Shown: positions 37,063 to 44,969 of the stretch, piece after piece
Numbering within the stretch: position 1 is the stretch's first letter
Layout of the letters: the number at the start of each line of letters is the position of its first letter
Assembly (NCBI GenBank): GCA_963727035.1
Contig: CAVSEY010000021.1
Coordinates: forward strand, 248,001-312,000
Length of the DNA stretch: 64,000 nucleotides
Direction of reading: 5' to 3'
DNA from: Rhodoblastus sp963727035
GTDB taxonomy: Bacteria; Pseudomonadota; Alphaproteobacteria; Rhizobiales; Beijerinckiaceae
Position numbers and translations under genes: made by a program
The notes under the pieces: generated by a model
Told to the model about the DNA's origin: nothing
The model's input: only the letters and a program-made list of their open reading frames with translations
Databases searched by the model: none

Positions 37063-37830
37063 TCATCTTTTGCGTCTTTGGTCGAATATCGGCGCGAGAA
37101 GCAGACCGGCGACAAAGCCGCCGATATGAGCCTCCCAGGCGATCGGGGCCTGCGAAAAGCCCAGGGTCTGGCCTGCGAGCCCCATGAGCATGTTGGAGAC
37201 GAACCAGACCGCGAGAAAGGACATGGTCTGGACGTTGGCGAGCATTTCCCGAACGCTCTGCATCGGCTGTTCGAAGGTCGAATCCGCGCGGTAAGGGCCG
37301 CGGATGGGAAAAACGAAACGCGCCGCCGCCCCCATGAAAGCGGAAACCGCGGCCGAGGCCCCGATCATCGGCGCAAGCTCCAGCGGATGGGCCGCCAGAT
37401 AGGCCGCCGCCCCCGCGACCGCCCCCAGGGCGCCGAGCAGCAGAAAGCGGGCGGTTCCGAAGCGCCGCGCCACCGGGGAGCCGAAAGCGGCGAGCCAGAT
37501 CCCGTTGAAGATCAGATGCGTCGCGCCGCCATGCAGGAAGGCGTAGGACAGAGGCGTGAACCAGAGCCATGACGGCGGCGCATGGGTCAGGAAAAAGTAG
37601 CCGATCTGGGCCTGGAACTCGGATTGCCGGGCGATCTCGTTCAGATGGTCGATCACCGCCTTCTGGTCGAAAAGAAAGGCGAACCGCGCGGGCGTAAAGC
37701 CGAAGGTGGCGACGATCGCGCCATCGAGTTCAGGCGAAATCTGGCTTTGCGCGACCTGGATGACGGTCATGATCGCCAGGAGAACGACGATCACCGGCGG
37801 CAGGTTGAAGATCGGCTCGCGTTCGCGCAT
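37063..37830 (-). CDS. rhomboid-family intramembrane serine protease
   Basis: A 255-residue polytopic membrane protein with about six helices. The catalytic dyad is visible: S159 in IGASAAVSAF and H235 in AWEAHIGGFVAGL; the HxxxN motif before it is H105-N109 (HLIFN). A long loop lies between helices one and two. The start at 37830 has GGGGAGGG upstream. Just ahead of that site stands a strong terminator on the same strand, so expression may be controlled by attenuation. Confidence 0.9.
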   Translation of the reverse strand: MREREPIFNLPPVIVVLLAIMTVIQVAQSQISPELDGAIVATFGFTPARFAFLFDQKAVIDHLNEIARQSEFQAQIGYFFLTHAPPSWLWFTPLSYAFLHGGATHLIFNGIWLAAFGSPVARRFGTARFLLLGALGAVAGAAAYLAAHPLELAPMIGASAAVSAFMGAAARFVFPIRGPYRADSTFEQPMQSVREMLANVQTMSFLAVWFVSNMLMGLAGQTLGFSQAPIAWEAHIGGFVAGLLLAPIFDQRRKR

Positions 37831-37859
37831 CGCCGGCGCCCTCCCCTTTTCGACCGAAG

Positions 37860-37897
37860 AAAAAAAGGGGGAGAGCTGGAGCTGGCTCTCCCCCTTT
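37860..37897 (-). terminator. strong terminator 30 bases upstream of the rhomboid start
   Basis: gggggagagc/gctctccccc (37867-37894), extended by three A-T pairs, is followed on the minus strand by T7 (complement of 37860-37866). It is one of the best intrinsic terminators in the window, yet it precedes the rhomboid ribosome-binding site. It is either an attenuator in the rhomboid leader or the end of a small RNA transcribed from further upstream. Confidence 0.75.
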
Positions 37898-38277
37898 CGC
37901 AATCACGTTAACCGTCCGGCTCCCGCGCTTGGGTCGCGATCGTTGCGACCGGTGCTGGAGCCCATCAGCCGCCAACAATCTCGAGCAAGACCGCGGCAGC
38001 ACAAAAAAACATTCAGTATCAGCTACTTGAATTCATCCTTCCGTTGCGTCGCCCGACTCGTTTCGCCGTTTCCGCGCCGCCTCGACGAAGAAACATTGCC
38101 AAAGTCCTAATGCTTTTGCAATGTCAACATCCTGTTAAGATTAATTTCCGCCCGGGGCGGCTTGCGCGCGCCGCGCTTTGGCCCGAATTTCGCTGGTTAA
38201 TTTACCGTAAACCGCCCAGGCCGGCGGCTGACCCAAAATGGAACGCCAATGGCCCAAGAAAAGAAAAGGACGGGAGG
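37898..38277 (-). other. 380-base region that may encode a leader or small RNA
   Basis: No firm gene. On the minus strand there is TTGACA at about 38128-38123, an imperfect stem (cattgccaaag/cttttgcaatg, 38092-38121) and then a 25-codon reading frame (ATG at 38097, AGGA upstream, Arg-rich, ending ...NGRMNSSS). Everything would be terminated at 37860. The plus strand of this region is the leader of the PAS gene. All of this is suggestive only. Confidence 0.3.
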
Positions 38278-38898
38278 ATGAGACAGGCGGCGACCCAGGA
38301 GCTTTACAGCTATTGGAACAGATTGCGGGGCGCGCGCCTCTCGCCGGCTCGCGAGGACATCGATCCGAGCGAAATCCGTCACATTCTGGCCGACACCATG
38401 ATCCTCGAGGTGGACGAAGAGCGCCAGTTCCCTGTCCGCGTTTCCGGCTCGCGGCTGAACGCCTTGTTCCTCGATGAACTCAAGGGCCATTCCTTCGTCG
38501 GACTTTTCGCCCCGGAGGAAAGGACCGCCGCAAGTGAAATGGCCTCCTCGGTGGTGGACGGCGCGCGGCCCGTCGTGGCCGGACTGGTCGCCGAACAATC
38601 CGACGAGCCGCCGGCGCATCTGGAGTTGCTGCTGCTTCCGCTGCGCCACCACGGCCAGACCCACGCGCGGGTCCTGGGCATGCTGACGCCGACCGGCCTT
38701 CCTTCCTGGTTCAGCCTGCGCCGCGCCGACCACCTTCGGATGGTCGCCATGCGGTTCATCGACGAGAATCGGGACGCCGACTCCGCCCCGCTTGCCGCAT
38801 CGCACAGCGAGCGCGCCTTGAGACCCTCGGATCTCGCCAGCCGCGTCAAGATGCGGCGCCGGTCGTTCTTCGTCATTCGCGGCGGACGCCAGATTTGA
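38278..38898 (+). CDS. PAS_5-family (PF07310) protein
   Basis: A 206-residue protein of the PAS_5 family, common in Hyphomicrobiales. The pattern matches: TQELYSYWNRLRGARLSPAR, then DPSEIRHILADTMILE, FPVRVSGSRLNALFLDELKG and LLLPLRHHGQTHARVLGML. It lacks an output domain. The role is probably sensory or adaptor-like. Start 38278 is supported by AAGGA. A PilZ protein follows 90 bases downstream, so a link to c-di-GMP or surface control is possible. Confidence 0.8.
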   Translation: MRQAATQELYSYWNRLRGARLSPAREDIDPSEIRHILADTMILEVDEERQFPVRVSGSRLNALFLDELKGHSFVGLFAPEERTAASEMASSVVDGARPVVAGLVAEQSDEPPAHLELLLLPLRHHGQTHARVLGMLTPTGLPSWFSLRRADHLRMVAMRFIDENRDADSAPLAASHSERALRPSDLASRVKMRRRSFFVIRGGRQI

Positions 38899-38987
38899 TC
38901 TGCCTAATATTGAAGCAAGACTGCGGCCGCGGATCGTAACCCCGGCCGTAACAATGAATTAACAGGCCATCGGCTATATTAACGACG

Positions 38988-39620
38988 ATGGAGGCGAACC
39001 GTTTGGCGATCGCAATGCAATCTCAGGCCAAAATCATAACCGATCCCCATGAGCGGCGGCGCCACAGGCGTATCAAACTCTCGCTCCTCGGACGCTATAT
39101 GCTGGCGAATCGGCGTGAGTTTCCGTGCCAGACCATTGATGTGTCGGTCGGCGGCATGGCTTTGACCGCGCCGGTGAAGGGCGAAATCGGCGAGCGGGTT
39201 GTCGCCTATTTCGACGCCCTTGGCCGGATCGAGGGCGTCATCGTGCGTCATCTCGAACAAGGATTCGCGATGACCGCCATCCTGACCCACGCCAAGCAGG
39301 AAAAGCTGGTGAACCAGTTGACCTGGCTCGCCAACCGCGAGGCGCTCGGCCTGCCCGAAGACCGCCGCCATGAACGAATCGTTCCCAAGGACGTCAACAC
39401 CACCCTCCGCTTGCCCGACGCAAGCGCGACTCCGGCCAGGATCGTCGATATTTCGGTCTCCGGCGCGGCGGTCGCCTGCACCAAGAGCGCGCCGCTCGGC
39501 AGCCTGATCCATGTCGGCCGGCGTCGCGCGCGCGTCGTGCGGGTGTTCGATTACGGCATGGCGTTGGAGTTCGCCTTGCCGCTGTCCTTCGACCAATTCG
39601 ACGAGAACGTCGTGCTGTAA
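38988..39620 (+). CDS. tandem PilZ-domain protein (c-di-GMP receptor candidate)
   Basis: A 210-residue soluble protein with two PilZ domains. The first has the RxxxR-type motif in RRRHRRIKL and the second motif TIDVSVGGMAL; the second repeats this as RRHERIVPK and VDISVSGAAVA. Both binding signatures look intact, so two c-di-GMP sites are possible. The ATG at 38988 has no Shine-Dalgarno; GGAGG within the first codons could instead serve TTG at 39003. No effector domain is attached. Confidence 0.85.
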   Translation: MEANRLAIAMQSQAKIITDPHERRRHRRIKLSLLGRYMLANRREFPCQTIDVSVGGMALTAPVKGEIGERVVAYFDALGRIEGVIVRHLEQGFAMTAILTHAKQEKLVNQLTWLANREALGLPEDRRHERIVPKDVNTTLRLPDASATPARIVDISVSGAAVACTKSAPLGSLIHVGRRRARVVRVFDYGMALEFALPLSFDQFDENVVL

Positions 39621-39711
39621 GCGCCATAAGCGCCGACTGCGCAAGTCACAGAGTCGAACGCGAAAAAGCCTGCCGACATTTCGGGAATATGCTCTACGGC
39701 CCCACGCTCCC

Positions 39712-40242
39712 TCAGCCGATTTTCCTCAAGCCCGCGGCGTAGCGGCGGCCGTTCTCGACATAATGGCGCGCGCTCTTGAGCAGGCCTTCCGCAACCGACG
39801 GCTCAAGCGCGCGCGCAATCCTGGCCGGCGCGCCGACGATCAGCGAATAATCGGGAAAGTGCTTGCCTTCGAGGATCAGGGCGTTGGCCCCGACGATGCA
39901 GAACCTGCCGATCGTCACATTGTTCAAGATCGTCGCGCCCATCCCGATGAGGGCGCCGTCGCCGATGACGCAACCGTGAAGAATCACCGAATGGCCGACG
40001 GTGACGTCGGCGCCGATGGTCAGCGGGCAGCCGATGTCGGTGTGCAGCACCGAATGGTCCTGCACATTGGAGCGCTCGCCGACGTCGATCCATTCGTTGT
40101 CGCCGCGCAAGGTCGCGCCGAACCAGACATTTGCGTCCTCGCGCAGCCGCACCCGACCGACCAGATTGGCGTCGGGGGCGACGAAAAAGCGGCCTTCGGG
40201 CGGCAGTTCCGGCGCGACGCCGTCGAGCGAATAGAGACTCAT
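39712..40242 (-). CDS. gamma-carbonic-anhydrase-like left-handed beta-helix protein
   Basis: A 176-residue LbetaH protein of the gamma-carbonic anhydrase/YrdA/PaaY group. Hexapeptide turns run from residue 28 to 125. The zinc-type His residues can be matched in RSNVQDHSVLHTD and GADVTVGHSVILHG. Members are carbonic anhydrases, acyltransferase-like proteins or complex I subunits; many YrdA-type proteins have no known substrate. GTGAGG and AAGGGAA lie upstream of the ATG. Confidence 0.85.
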   Translation of the reverse strand: MSLYSLDGVAPELPPEGRFFVAPDANLVGRVRLREDANVWFGATLRGDNEWIDVGERSNVQDHSVLHTDIGCPLTIGADVTVGHSVILHGCVIGDGALIGMGATILNNVTIGRFCIVGANALILEGKHFPDYSLIVGAPARIARALEPSVAEGLLKSARHYVENGRRYAAGLRKIG

Positions 40243-40341
40243 CCTCACGATTCCCTTGCCAAGGCCGGCGTAATCGGCTCCAAGATAGTGCGGCCCTGAA
40301 AAAAAGCCCGCGCTTTTTCGTCCGCCTTTCGTTCGAACCGC

Positions 40342-40995
40342 TTGCGCAAGATTGTCATCCTTCTCGGCCTCGCGCCGCTGCTGTTGTTCGCCCTGGGCTT
40401 CGCCCTGTGGCGCTTGTGGCCGTCGCCGCCGCCCACAGAGACGCTGACTTTCGTCCTTGCCGGGCGGCGCCTGCATTTCCTTGCCAATTATGTGCGAATC
40501 GCCGATCCGCCCGAACCGGACAGGGTCGATCTCGTCGCCTTGGCGCCGGGCTTCACCCCCGGCGCCGCCGATCCGCGCCGCCTGCCGGCCGACGGCGAGA
40601 CCGACGCCACAGGCCGGAACCAGATCTTCCTTGCGATCGAGCCGGCGCCGAAAGGCGACGAGCGCGCGCCGGCCGCCTCGCCCGCGGAACGCTATGGACC
40701 TTTTCTCGCGCCGGAAGCGCAGGTGACGCAGGGAGGTCTGCTGCTGCGGCGGTTCGAGGACAATTCGCCCTTCGCCGGCGAGGACCTTTATCTCTCCCCG
40801 CCCGACGGCGAGGAATTTTCCGCCCGGTGCCAACGCCCGAAAATCCCGTCCGACGGACTGCCGAGCACCTGCACGAGCGCATTCAGGATCGAGGATCTGT
40901 CGATCGAGGCGCGCTTCGACCCTGTCTGGCTCGGCGACTGGCGGCAATTGCGCGCCAACGCCCTGCTCCTGGTCAAGGGCGCGATGAGCCCGTGA
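40342..40995 (+). CDS. membrane-anchored hypothetical protein
   Basis: A 217-residue protein with an N-terminal hydrophobic helix (IVILLGLAPLLLFALGFAL) and a periplasmic part with motifs such as VLAGRRLHFLANYVRI and CQRPKIPSDGLPSTCTSAF, whose two cysteines could pair. The apparent start is TTG with no clear ribosome-binding site, so the exact start is unsure. I do not recognise the family. A 51-base repeat begins 11 bases after its stop. Confidence 0.55.
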   Translation: MRKIVILLGLAPLLLFALGFALWRLWPSPPPTETLTFVLAGRRLHFLANYVRIADPPEPDRVDLVALAPGFTPGAADPRRLPADGETDATGRNQIFLAIEPAPKGDERAPAASPAERYGPFLAPEAQVTQGGLLLRRFEDNSPFAGEDLYLSPPDGEEFSARCQRPKIPSDGLPSTCTSAFRIEDLSIEARFDPVWLGDWRQLRANALLLVKGAMSP

Positions 40996-41005
40996 ACCTT
41001 GCGTC

Positions 41006-41056
41006 GAGCCGCCCGACGCGGCGCGCGGCCGTCACAAAGCAACCCGGAGGGCCAGC
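41006..41056 (+). repeat. dispersed 51-base repeat, copy A
   Basis: 46 of 51 bases match a second copy at 60208-60258 in the same orientation. Both copies lie at the 3' end of a plus-strand gene. It contains a GC-rich hairpin (gccgc/gcggc core) and a ccc-gga-ggg loop. It is followed by another stem (agccccgtat/atacgggct, about 41054-41077). It resembles a REP-type intergenic element. Confidence 0.7.
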
Positions 41057-41082
41057 CCCGTATCAGAAATACGGGCTAAACC

Positions 41083-41478
41083 TCAAAAGTCTTCGAGGTC
41101 GAAGTCGAGGATCGCCATCTGAAGGGTGTAGGACTTGCCCTTGGGATCATCCGCGGAAATGACGCCCAGAAAATCCTCGCCCCGGTTGAGTTCGACCAAA
41201 TCGGTCTTCTTGGTGCGGGCGACGATCTTGAGTTCGTCATTGTCGAACAGACGGCGCAGATAATCCTGCACCACCGGGCGCTCGACCGGGATTTTCATGG
41301 CGAAGGAAAAGGAGCGGTCGCCGTCCTCGTCGTCCACGCTGATCCGGCCCAGCACGCGCTCGCCGAAGCTGACGATGGCCTCTTCGGTGTTTTTGGGATC
41401 AAGCCCGACCTTGAGTCCCGGCGCGCCGAAGGATTGACGCAGGAATTCCTGCAGCTTCCGTAATTCGATCTTGTCCAA
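41083..41478 (-). CDS. duplicated DUF3126-family protein
   Basis: A 131-residue protein built from two DUF3126-like units. Both carry the pattern LKV/LKIV..., VSFGERVLGRIS or RGEDFLGVIS, then DEDGDRSFSFAMKI or DDPKGKSYTLQMAI. The C-terminus (LQMAILDFDLEDF) is the standard DUF3126 ending. Members are usually about 70 residues with one unit, so this is an internal duplication. TTG at 41478 with GGAG upstream is the likely start. Function is unknown. Confidence 0.75.
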   Translation of the reverse strand: MDKIELRKLQEFLRQSFGAPGLKVGLDPKNTEEAIVSFGERVLGRISVDDEDGDRSFSFAMKIPVERPVVQDYLRRLFDNDELKIVARTKKTDLVELNRGEDFLGVISADDPKGKSYTLQMAILDFDLEDF

Positions 41479-41573
41479 AATTCGACTCCGCTCGCGTCCA
41501 CATGGGGAGGCTTGCCAAAAAGACGCGCGGCGCGCAAGGGGCGCGCCGCCGCTCGTCGGAATGAAAGAAACGA

Positions 41574-42404
41574 TCAGTCCTCGTCGGCCTTGGCGGCGAG
41601 CACCTGGTCCATTTCGCGCGCCGGCTCGGCGCAGCCGGAGGCGCCGACGACTTTCGCCGGCACGCCGGCGACCGTGACATTGGCGGGAACCGGCTTGAGC
41701 ACCACCGAGCCCGCCGCGATGCGCGAGCAATGGCCGATCTCGATATTGCCGATGATCTTGGCGCCGGCGCCGATCAGCACGCCATGGCGGATTTTCGGGT
41801 GGCGGTCGCCGCGCTCGTGGCCGGTGCCGCCCAAGGTCACGCCGTGCAGCATCGACACGTCGTCGTCGATCACCGCCGTGGCGCCCACCACCAGCCCGGT
41901 GGCGTGGTCGAGGAATATGCCCTTGCCGATCCGCGCCGCCGGATTGATGTCGGTCTGGAAGGCCGCCGAGGACCGGCTTTGCAGATAGAGCGCGAAATCC
42001 TTGCGTCCCGCGTTCCACAGGGCGTGGGCCAGCCGATGGGCCTGCAGCGCGTGAAAACCCTTGAAATAGAGCACCGGCTCGATGAGACGCTGGCAGGCCG
42101 GGTCGCGGTCGGCGACGGCGAGAATGTCGGCGCGCATCGCCTCGCCGACAAGCGGATCGCGGGCGACGAGGTCGAGGAAGTTCTGGCGGATCAGATCGCC
42201 CGAGAAATCCGGATGGGAAAGGCGCGCGGCGAGGCGATGGCCGACCGCCTGCTCCAGAGTGGCGTGATTGAGGATGGAAGAGGCGAAGAAGCAGCCGAGT
42301 TCCGGCTCGCGCCGCAGGGCTTCCTCGGCTTCGCGCCGAATCTGCTCGAAAATCGGATCGGCGTCGCTCTTGCGCAGCGCCAATACATTGCCGGTCGTCG
42401 TCAT
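41574..42404 (-). CDS. cysE: serine O-acetyltransferase
   Basis: CysE (276 residues) acetylates serine with acetyl-CoA, the first step of cysteine synthesis. The helical SATase N-domain (FFASSILNHATLEQAVGHRL) precedes a left-handed beta-helix with the active-site segments KGIFLDHATGLVVGATAV and LHGVTLGGTGHERGDRHPK. The C-terminal tail, which normally contacts CysK through a terminal Ile, is different here. AGGAG precedes the ATG. Confidence 0.95.
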   Translation of the reverse strand: MTTTGNVLALRKSDADPIFEQIRREAEEALRREPELGCFFASSILNHATLEQAVGHRLAARLSHPDFSGDLIRQNFLDLVARDPLVGEAMRADILAVADRDPACQRLIEPVLYFKGFHALQAHRLAHALWNAGRKDFALYLQSRSSAAFQTDINPAARIGKGIFLDHATGLVVGATAVIDDDVSMLHGVTLGGTGHERGDRHPKIRHGVLIGAGAKIIGNIEIGHCSRIAAGSVVLKPVPANVTVAGVPAKVVGASGCAEPAREMDQVLAAKADED

Positions 42405-42466
42405 CCAGAACTCCTGCCGCGTGCGCGAGATATTAGCACGTTTCCGACCCTTTGTCGGGCCCGGGC

Positions 42467-43231
42467 CTAAAGGCCGTCCAGGAAGGCGAGCACGCCCGCC
42501 TTGAAAGTCTTGTCGCCGACCGCCTTGTTGTGGTCGCGGCCGGGAATGACCAGGACTCGGGCGTTCGGCATGAGCCGGGCGAGCGGTTCGGGATCGCCGG
42601 CCACCTGGTCCTCCGAGCCGACGCAAATCAACGTCGGCGCGAAAATCGTCGCGACCTCGGCCTCGCTGATCGCGTGGCGCGAGCCCCGCATGCAGGCCGC
42701 CAGCGCCCGCAGATCGCTCCTGGTCGCCTCGGCGAAAGCGCGAAACATGCGTTGCGTCGGGTCGGTCAGCGCCTCCGGCGACGGCGCCTCCATGGCGTCG
42801 GCCAGGCCCGCGGGCAGTCCTTCGCCATCCACCAGATGGAAACCCAATCCCGCCAGCACAAGGCCCCGAACCTTGTCCGGGCTCGCCAGAGCCATATGGG
42901 CGGCGATGCGGGCGCCCATGGAATAGCCCATCACATCGGCGCGGGCGACGCCCAGATGGTCGAGCAGGTTGACCGCGTCGCGCGCCATGATCCAGGGCGT
43001 GTAACGCGCCGGATCGTAAAGCTTTTCACTGCGCCCATGGCCGCGGTTGTCGAAGACGATGGCGCGCCGCCCGGCGCTCGTCAGGGTCTTGACCCATTGC
43101 GGGAACACCCAGTTGACGCCGTGGTTCGAGGCGAAGCCATGGATGAGCAGGATCGGCTCGCCCCGATCCGCCGTCGTCGGCGCGAAATCGAGAAAGGCCA
43201 GACGCACGCCGTCGGAGAAGAATTCCTGCAT
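42467..43231 (-). CDS. alpha/beta hydrolase
   Basis: A 254-residue alpha/beta hydrolase. The triad is readable: Ser in GYSMGARIA, Asp in VGSEDQVAG and His in GRDHNKAVG; the oxyanion loop is LLIHGFASN. The sequence resembles esterase/lactonase-type hydrolases. The substrate is unknown. It lies just upstream of cysE on the same strand, 62 bases apart. Confidence 0.88.
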   Translation of the reverse strand: MQEFFSDGVRLAFLDFAPTTADRGEPILLIHGFASNHGVNWVFPQWVKTLTSAGRRAIVFDNRGHGRSEKLYDPARYTPWIMARDAVNLLDHLGVARADVMGYSMGARIAAHMALASPDKVRGLVLAGLGFHLVDGEGLPAGLADAMEAPSPEALTDPTQRMFRAFAEATRSDLRALAACMRGSRHAISEAEVATIFAPTLICVGSEDQVAGDPEPLARLMPNARVLVIPGRDHNKAVGDKTFKAGVLAFLDGL

Positions 43232-43259
43232 GGATTGATCCGAAGCGATCCCGTTTCCC

Positions 43260-43899
43260 TTACCAGCGCAGCAGCCGGCCGCCGGCGAACCAGCCGAGGG
43301 CGACGACGATCGAGGTCGCGATCATATACCAGACCGCGACGAAGAAAGGCGAATCGTCGGGACAATTGGCGGCGTAAAGCAGAGCGGCGAGACCGGCGGA
43401 CGCGAGGGCCGCCGCCGCCCCCGCGCGATGCGGATCGCTCGGCGCGCCGTGGCGCAGGGCCAGGAACAGACCGGCGAGCGGCGCCAGCGACATGAAGGGA
43501 ATGAGCGTCAGGCAATGAACGGCGTTATGGCCGATCATCCGCGCCGCCCATTGATCGGACGGAACGACCGCCATTTCGATCAGGCTGGCGACGAGCAACC
43601 AGGACAGGCGCGAGAAAAACCGCGCGGCGGGCCAGGCCGGGCGCGCCGTCCGGCCGCGACAGCCGCCAGGCCAGAACCAGGCCGGTCGCGGCCATGGTCG
43701 CGCTGAACAAAAATTTGAACAGGAAGCGCGGTTCGTCGAGCGACGCGAAAAAGGTCGGGCGCAAGCCGAGGAAGGTGAAAAAGAACAGGGCCGAGACGCA
43801 GAAGCCCAAGCCAAGGTCGAGGCCGAAGGCCCGCGACAGCGGCGCCTGCCTGGTGTCGTTGTCCGCCGCCAAGGCGGCGATGAGATCCTCGGTCTTCAT
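43260..43899 (-). pseudogene. nrsF: NrsF/DUF1109 anti-sigma factor, frameshifted
   Basis: An integral membrane anti-sigma factor of the NrsF (DUF1109) type with about six helices, partner of the adjacent ECF sigma factor. The first half (MKTEDLIAALAADNDTRQ through GLARRAVF) and second half (SWLLVASLIEMAVVPSDQW to GGRLLRW) are in different frames. They join cleanly if one base is removed from an A5 run (T5 on the coding strand) at 43615-43619. NCPDDSPFFVAVWY, conserved in the family, is intact. Either a homopolymer error or genuine loss, which would free the sigma factor. Confidence 0.8.
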
Positions 43900-43903
43900 A
43901 TCG

Positions 43904-44476
43904 TCACGCGTTCATTTTCCGATAGAGTTCCGCCAGCGCCTTCAGGCCGCGATGCACGGAGACGCGCAAGGCGCCCTCGCTGACGCCGAGATTTTTCGCC
44001 GCGTCGCGCAGGCTTTCGCCCTTGATCGACACCGCCTCGATCGCCTCGCGCTGCCTGGCGCTCAATTGATCGAGCAGGCGCAAGGCGCCCTGACGGTCCA
44101 GCTCCCGCTCGAAATTTTCGGCCTCGGCGGGCGCGGCGAGGACACCCTCGAAATCGGCGATGTCCGTCTCGGCGCGGCGCCCGCGCCGGCGCGCCGCATC
44201 GATCATCTTGTTGCGCGCAATGGCCGCAAGCCACGGCTTCAGCGGCTGGTCCCGATCCCAGGTGTGCCGCTTCAGGTGGATGGCGAGCAGGGTTTCCTGC
44301 ACGGCGTCCTCCGCATCGCTCGCCGAAAGGCCGGCGCGCGCGCATGAATTCAAGCAAATCCTGCGCAGGAAAGGAACGAGGTCGGCAAGCAGGCGCCGAT
44401 AGGCCGCCCCGTCGCCCGCGAGCGCCGCCCGCATGGCCGCGCTCCATTCCCGATCCTGCGCCAGAAAATCAGGCAT
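43904..44476 (-). CDS. sigF: ECF sigma factor (SigF/NrsF-paired type)
   Basis: A 190-residue extracytoplasmic-function sigma factor with region 2 (DAEDAVQETLLAIHLKRHTW, then PWLAAIARNKMIDAARRRGR) and region 4 (LSARQREAIEAVSIKGESLR, then GVSEGALRVSVHRGLKAL). It is paired with an NrsF-type membrane anti-sigma factor four bases downstream, as in the Caulobacter SigF-NrsF system that responds to metal stress. It is divergent from the bufferin genes. AAAGGA precedes the ATG. Confidence 0.9.
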   Translation of the reverse strand: MPDFLAQDREWSAAMRAALAGDGAAYRRLLADLVPFLRRICLNSCARAGLSASDAEDAVQETLLAIHLKRHTWDRDQPLKPWLAAIARNKMIDAARRRGRRAETDIADFEGVLAAPAEAENFERELDRQGALRLLDQLSARQREAIEAVSIKGESLRDAAKNLGVSEGALRVSVHRGLKALAELYRKMNA

Positions 44477-44488
44477 CCAATGTCCTTT

Positions 44489-44514
44489 TTCGCCCGACGG
44501 CGGCGGATTGTTAC
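44489..44514 (-). promoter_or_regulatory. candidate ECF promoter for sigF autoregulation
   Basis: On the minus strand GTAACA (44514-44509), a 16-base spacer and CGAA (44492-44489) match the GTAAC/CGAA form I recall for Caulobacter SigF promoters. The -10 lies only 12 bases before the sigF ATG, which would place the start site inside the ribosome-binding site. Either the match is fortuitous or translation begins further in. Confidence 0.35.
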
Positions 44515-44583
44515 ATCGGAAAGGACCAAATTGCACCGTCTCGCAGGGATTTTTCGCCGCCGCCATTTTTTTCGCCCCGCCGC

Positions 44584-44608
44584 GTAACGGAGCCGCCCCG
44601 CGCTCGTA
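44584..44608 (+). promoter_or_regulatory. candidate ECF promoter for the bufferin operon
   Basis: GTAACG (44584-44589), a 15-base spacer and CGTA (44605-44608) form an ECF-type promoter resembling the one read toward sigF. The predicted start near 44615 gives a leader of about 38 bases before the bufA ATG. Its position ahead of the operon fits control by the adjacent sigma factor. Confidence 0.45.
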
Positions 44609-44652
44609 AGGCAGAACAGGCGGCAGCGCCCGCCCCAACCGGAGAATTCAAT

Positions 44653-44946
44653 ATGAGCAAGTCCAGTTTTTCCCGCCCTCTCGCGCTCGCCGCCTCGCTC
44701 GCGTCGGCTTTGGCCGCCGTTCCCGCTTATGCGGCGACCAAACAGGAAAAGTGCTTCGGCGTCGCATTGAAGGGAACCAATGATTGCGCGGCCGGCGCCG
44801 GCACGACCTGCGCCGGAACCTCCGCTCTCGATTACCAGGGCAACAGCTGGAAATTCGTGCCGGCGGGAACCTGCATGGCGATCAAGCTTCCCGGCGGACG
44901 CGCCGGATCGCTCAGCGCGCTCGACCGCGACCGCCCGAAGTCCTGA
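44653..44946 (+). CDS. bufA1: bufferin-type RiPP precursor (DUF2282)
   Basis: A 97-residue exported precursor of the DUF2282/BufA1 family. A Sec signal peptide (about 1-27, ending PAYA) is followed by a core with four conserved cysteines: C34 in QEKCFGVALKG, C45 in NDCAAG, C53 in TTCAGTS and C74 in PAGTCMAI. In known bufferins an MNIO enzyme modifies core cysteines into copper-binding heterocycles (thiooxazoles) before export. GGAG lies eight bases before ATG. It is followed by its modifying enzyme. Confidence 0.9.
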   Translation: MSKSSFSRPLALAASLASALAAVPAYAATKQEKCFGVALKGTNDCAAGAGTTCAGTSALDYQGNSWKFVPAGTCMAIKLPGGRAGSLSALDRDRPKS

Positions 44947-44969
44947 TTTGCAAACGGAGCCGCGTCGCC

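Noticed and set aside
37898..38130. 6S RNA or SRP RNA in the rhomboid leader
   Set aside because: The conserved 6S bulge architecture and the SRP helix 8 core (GGAAGG/AGCAGCC-type) were not seen; only a generic small RNA remains possible.
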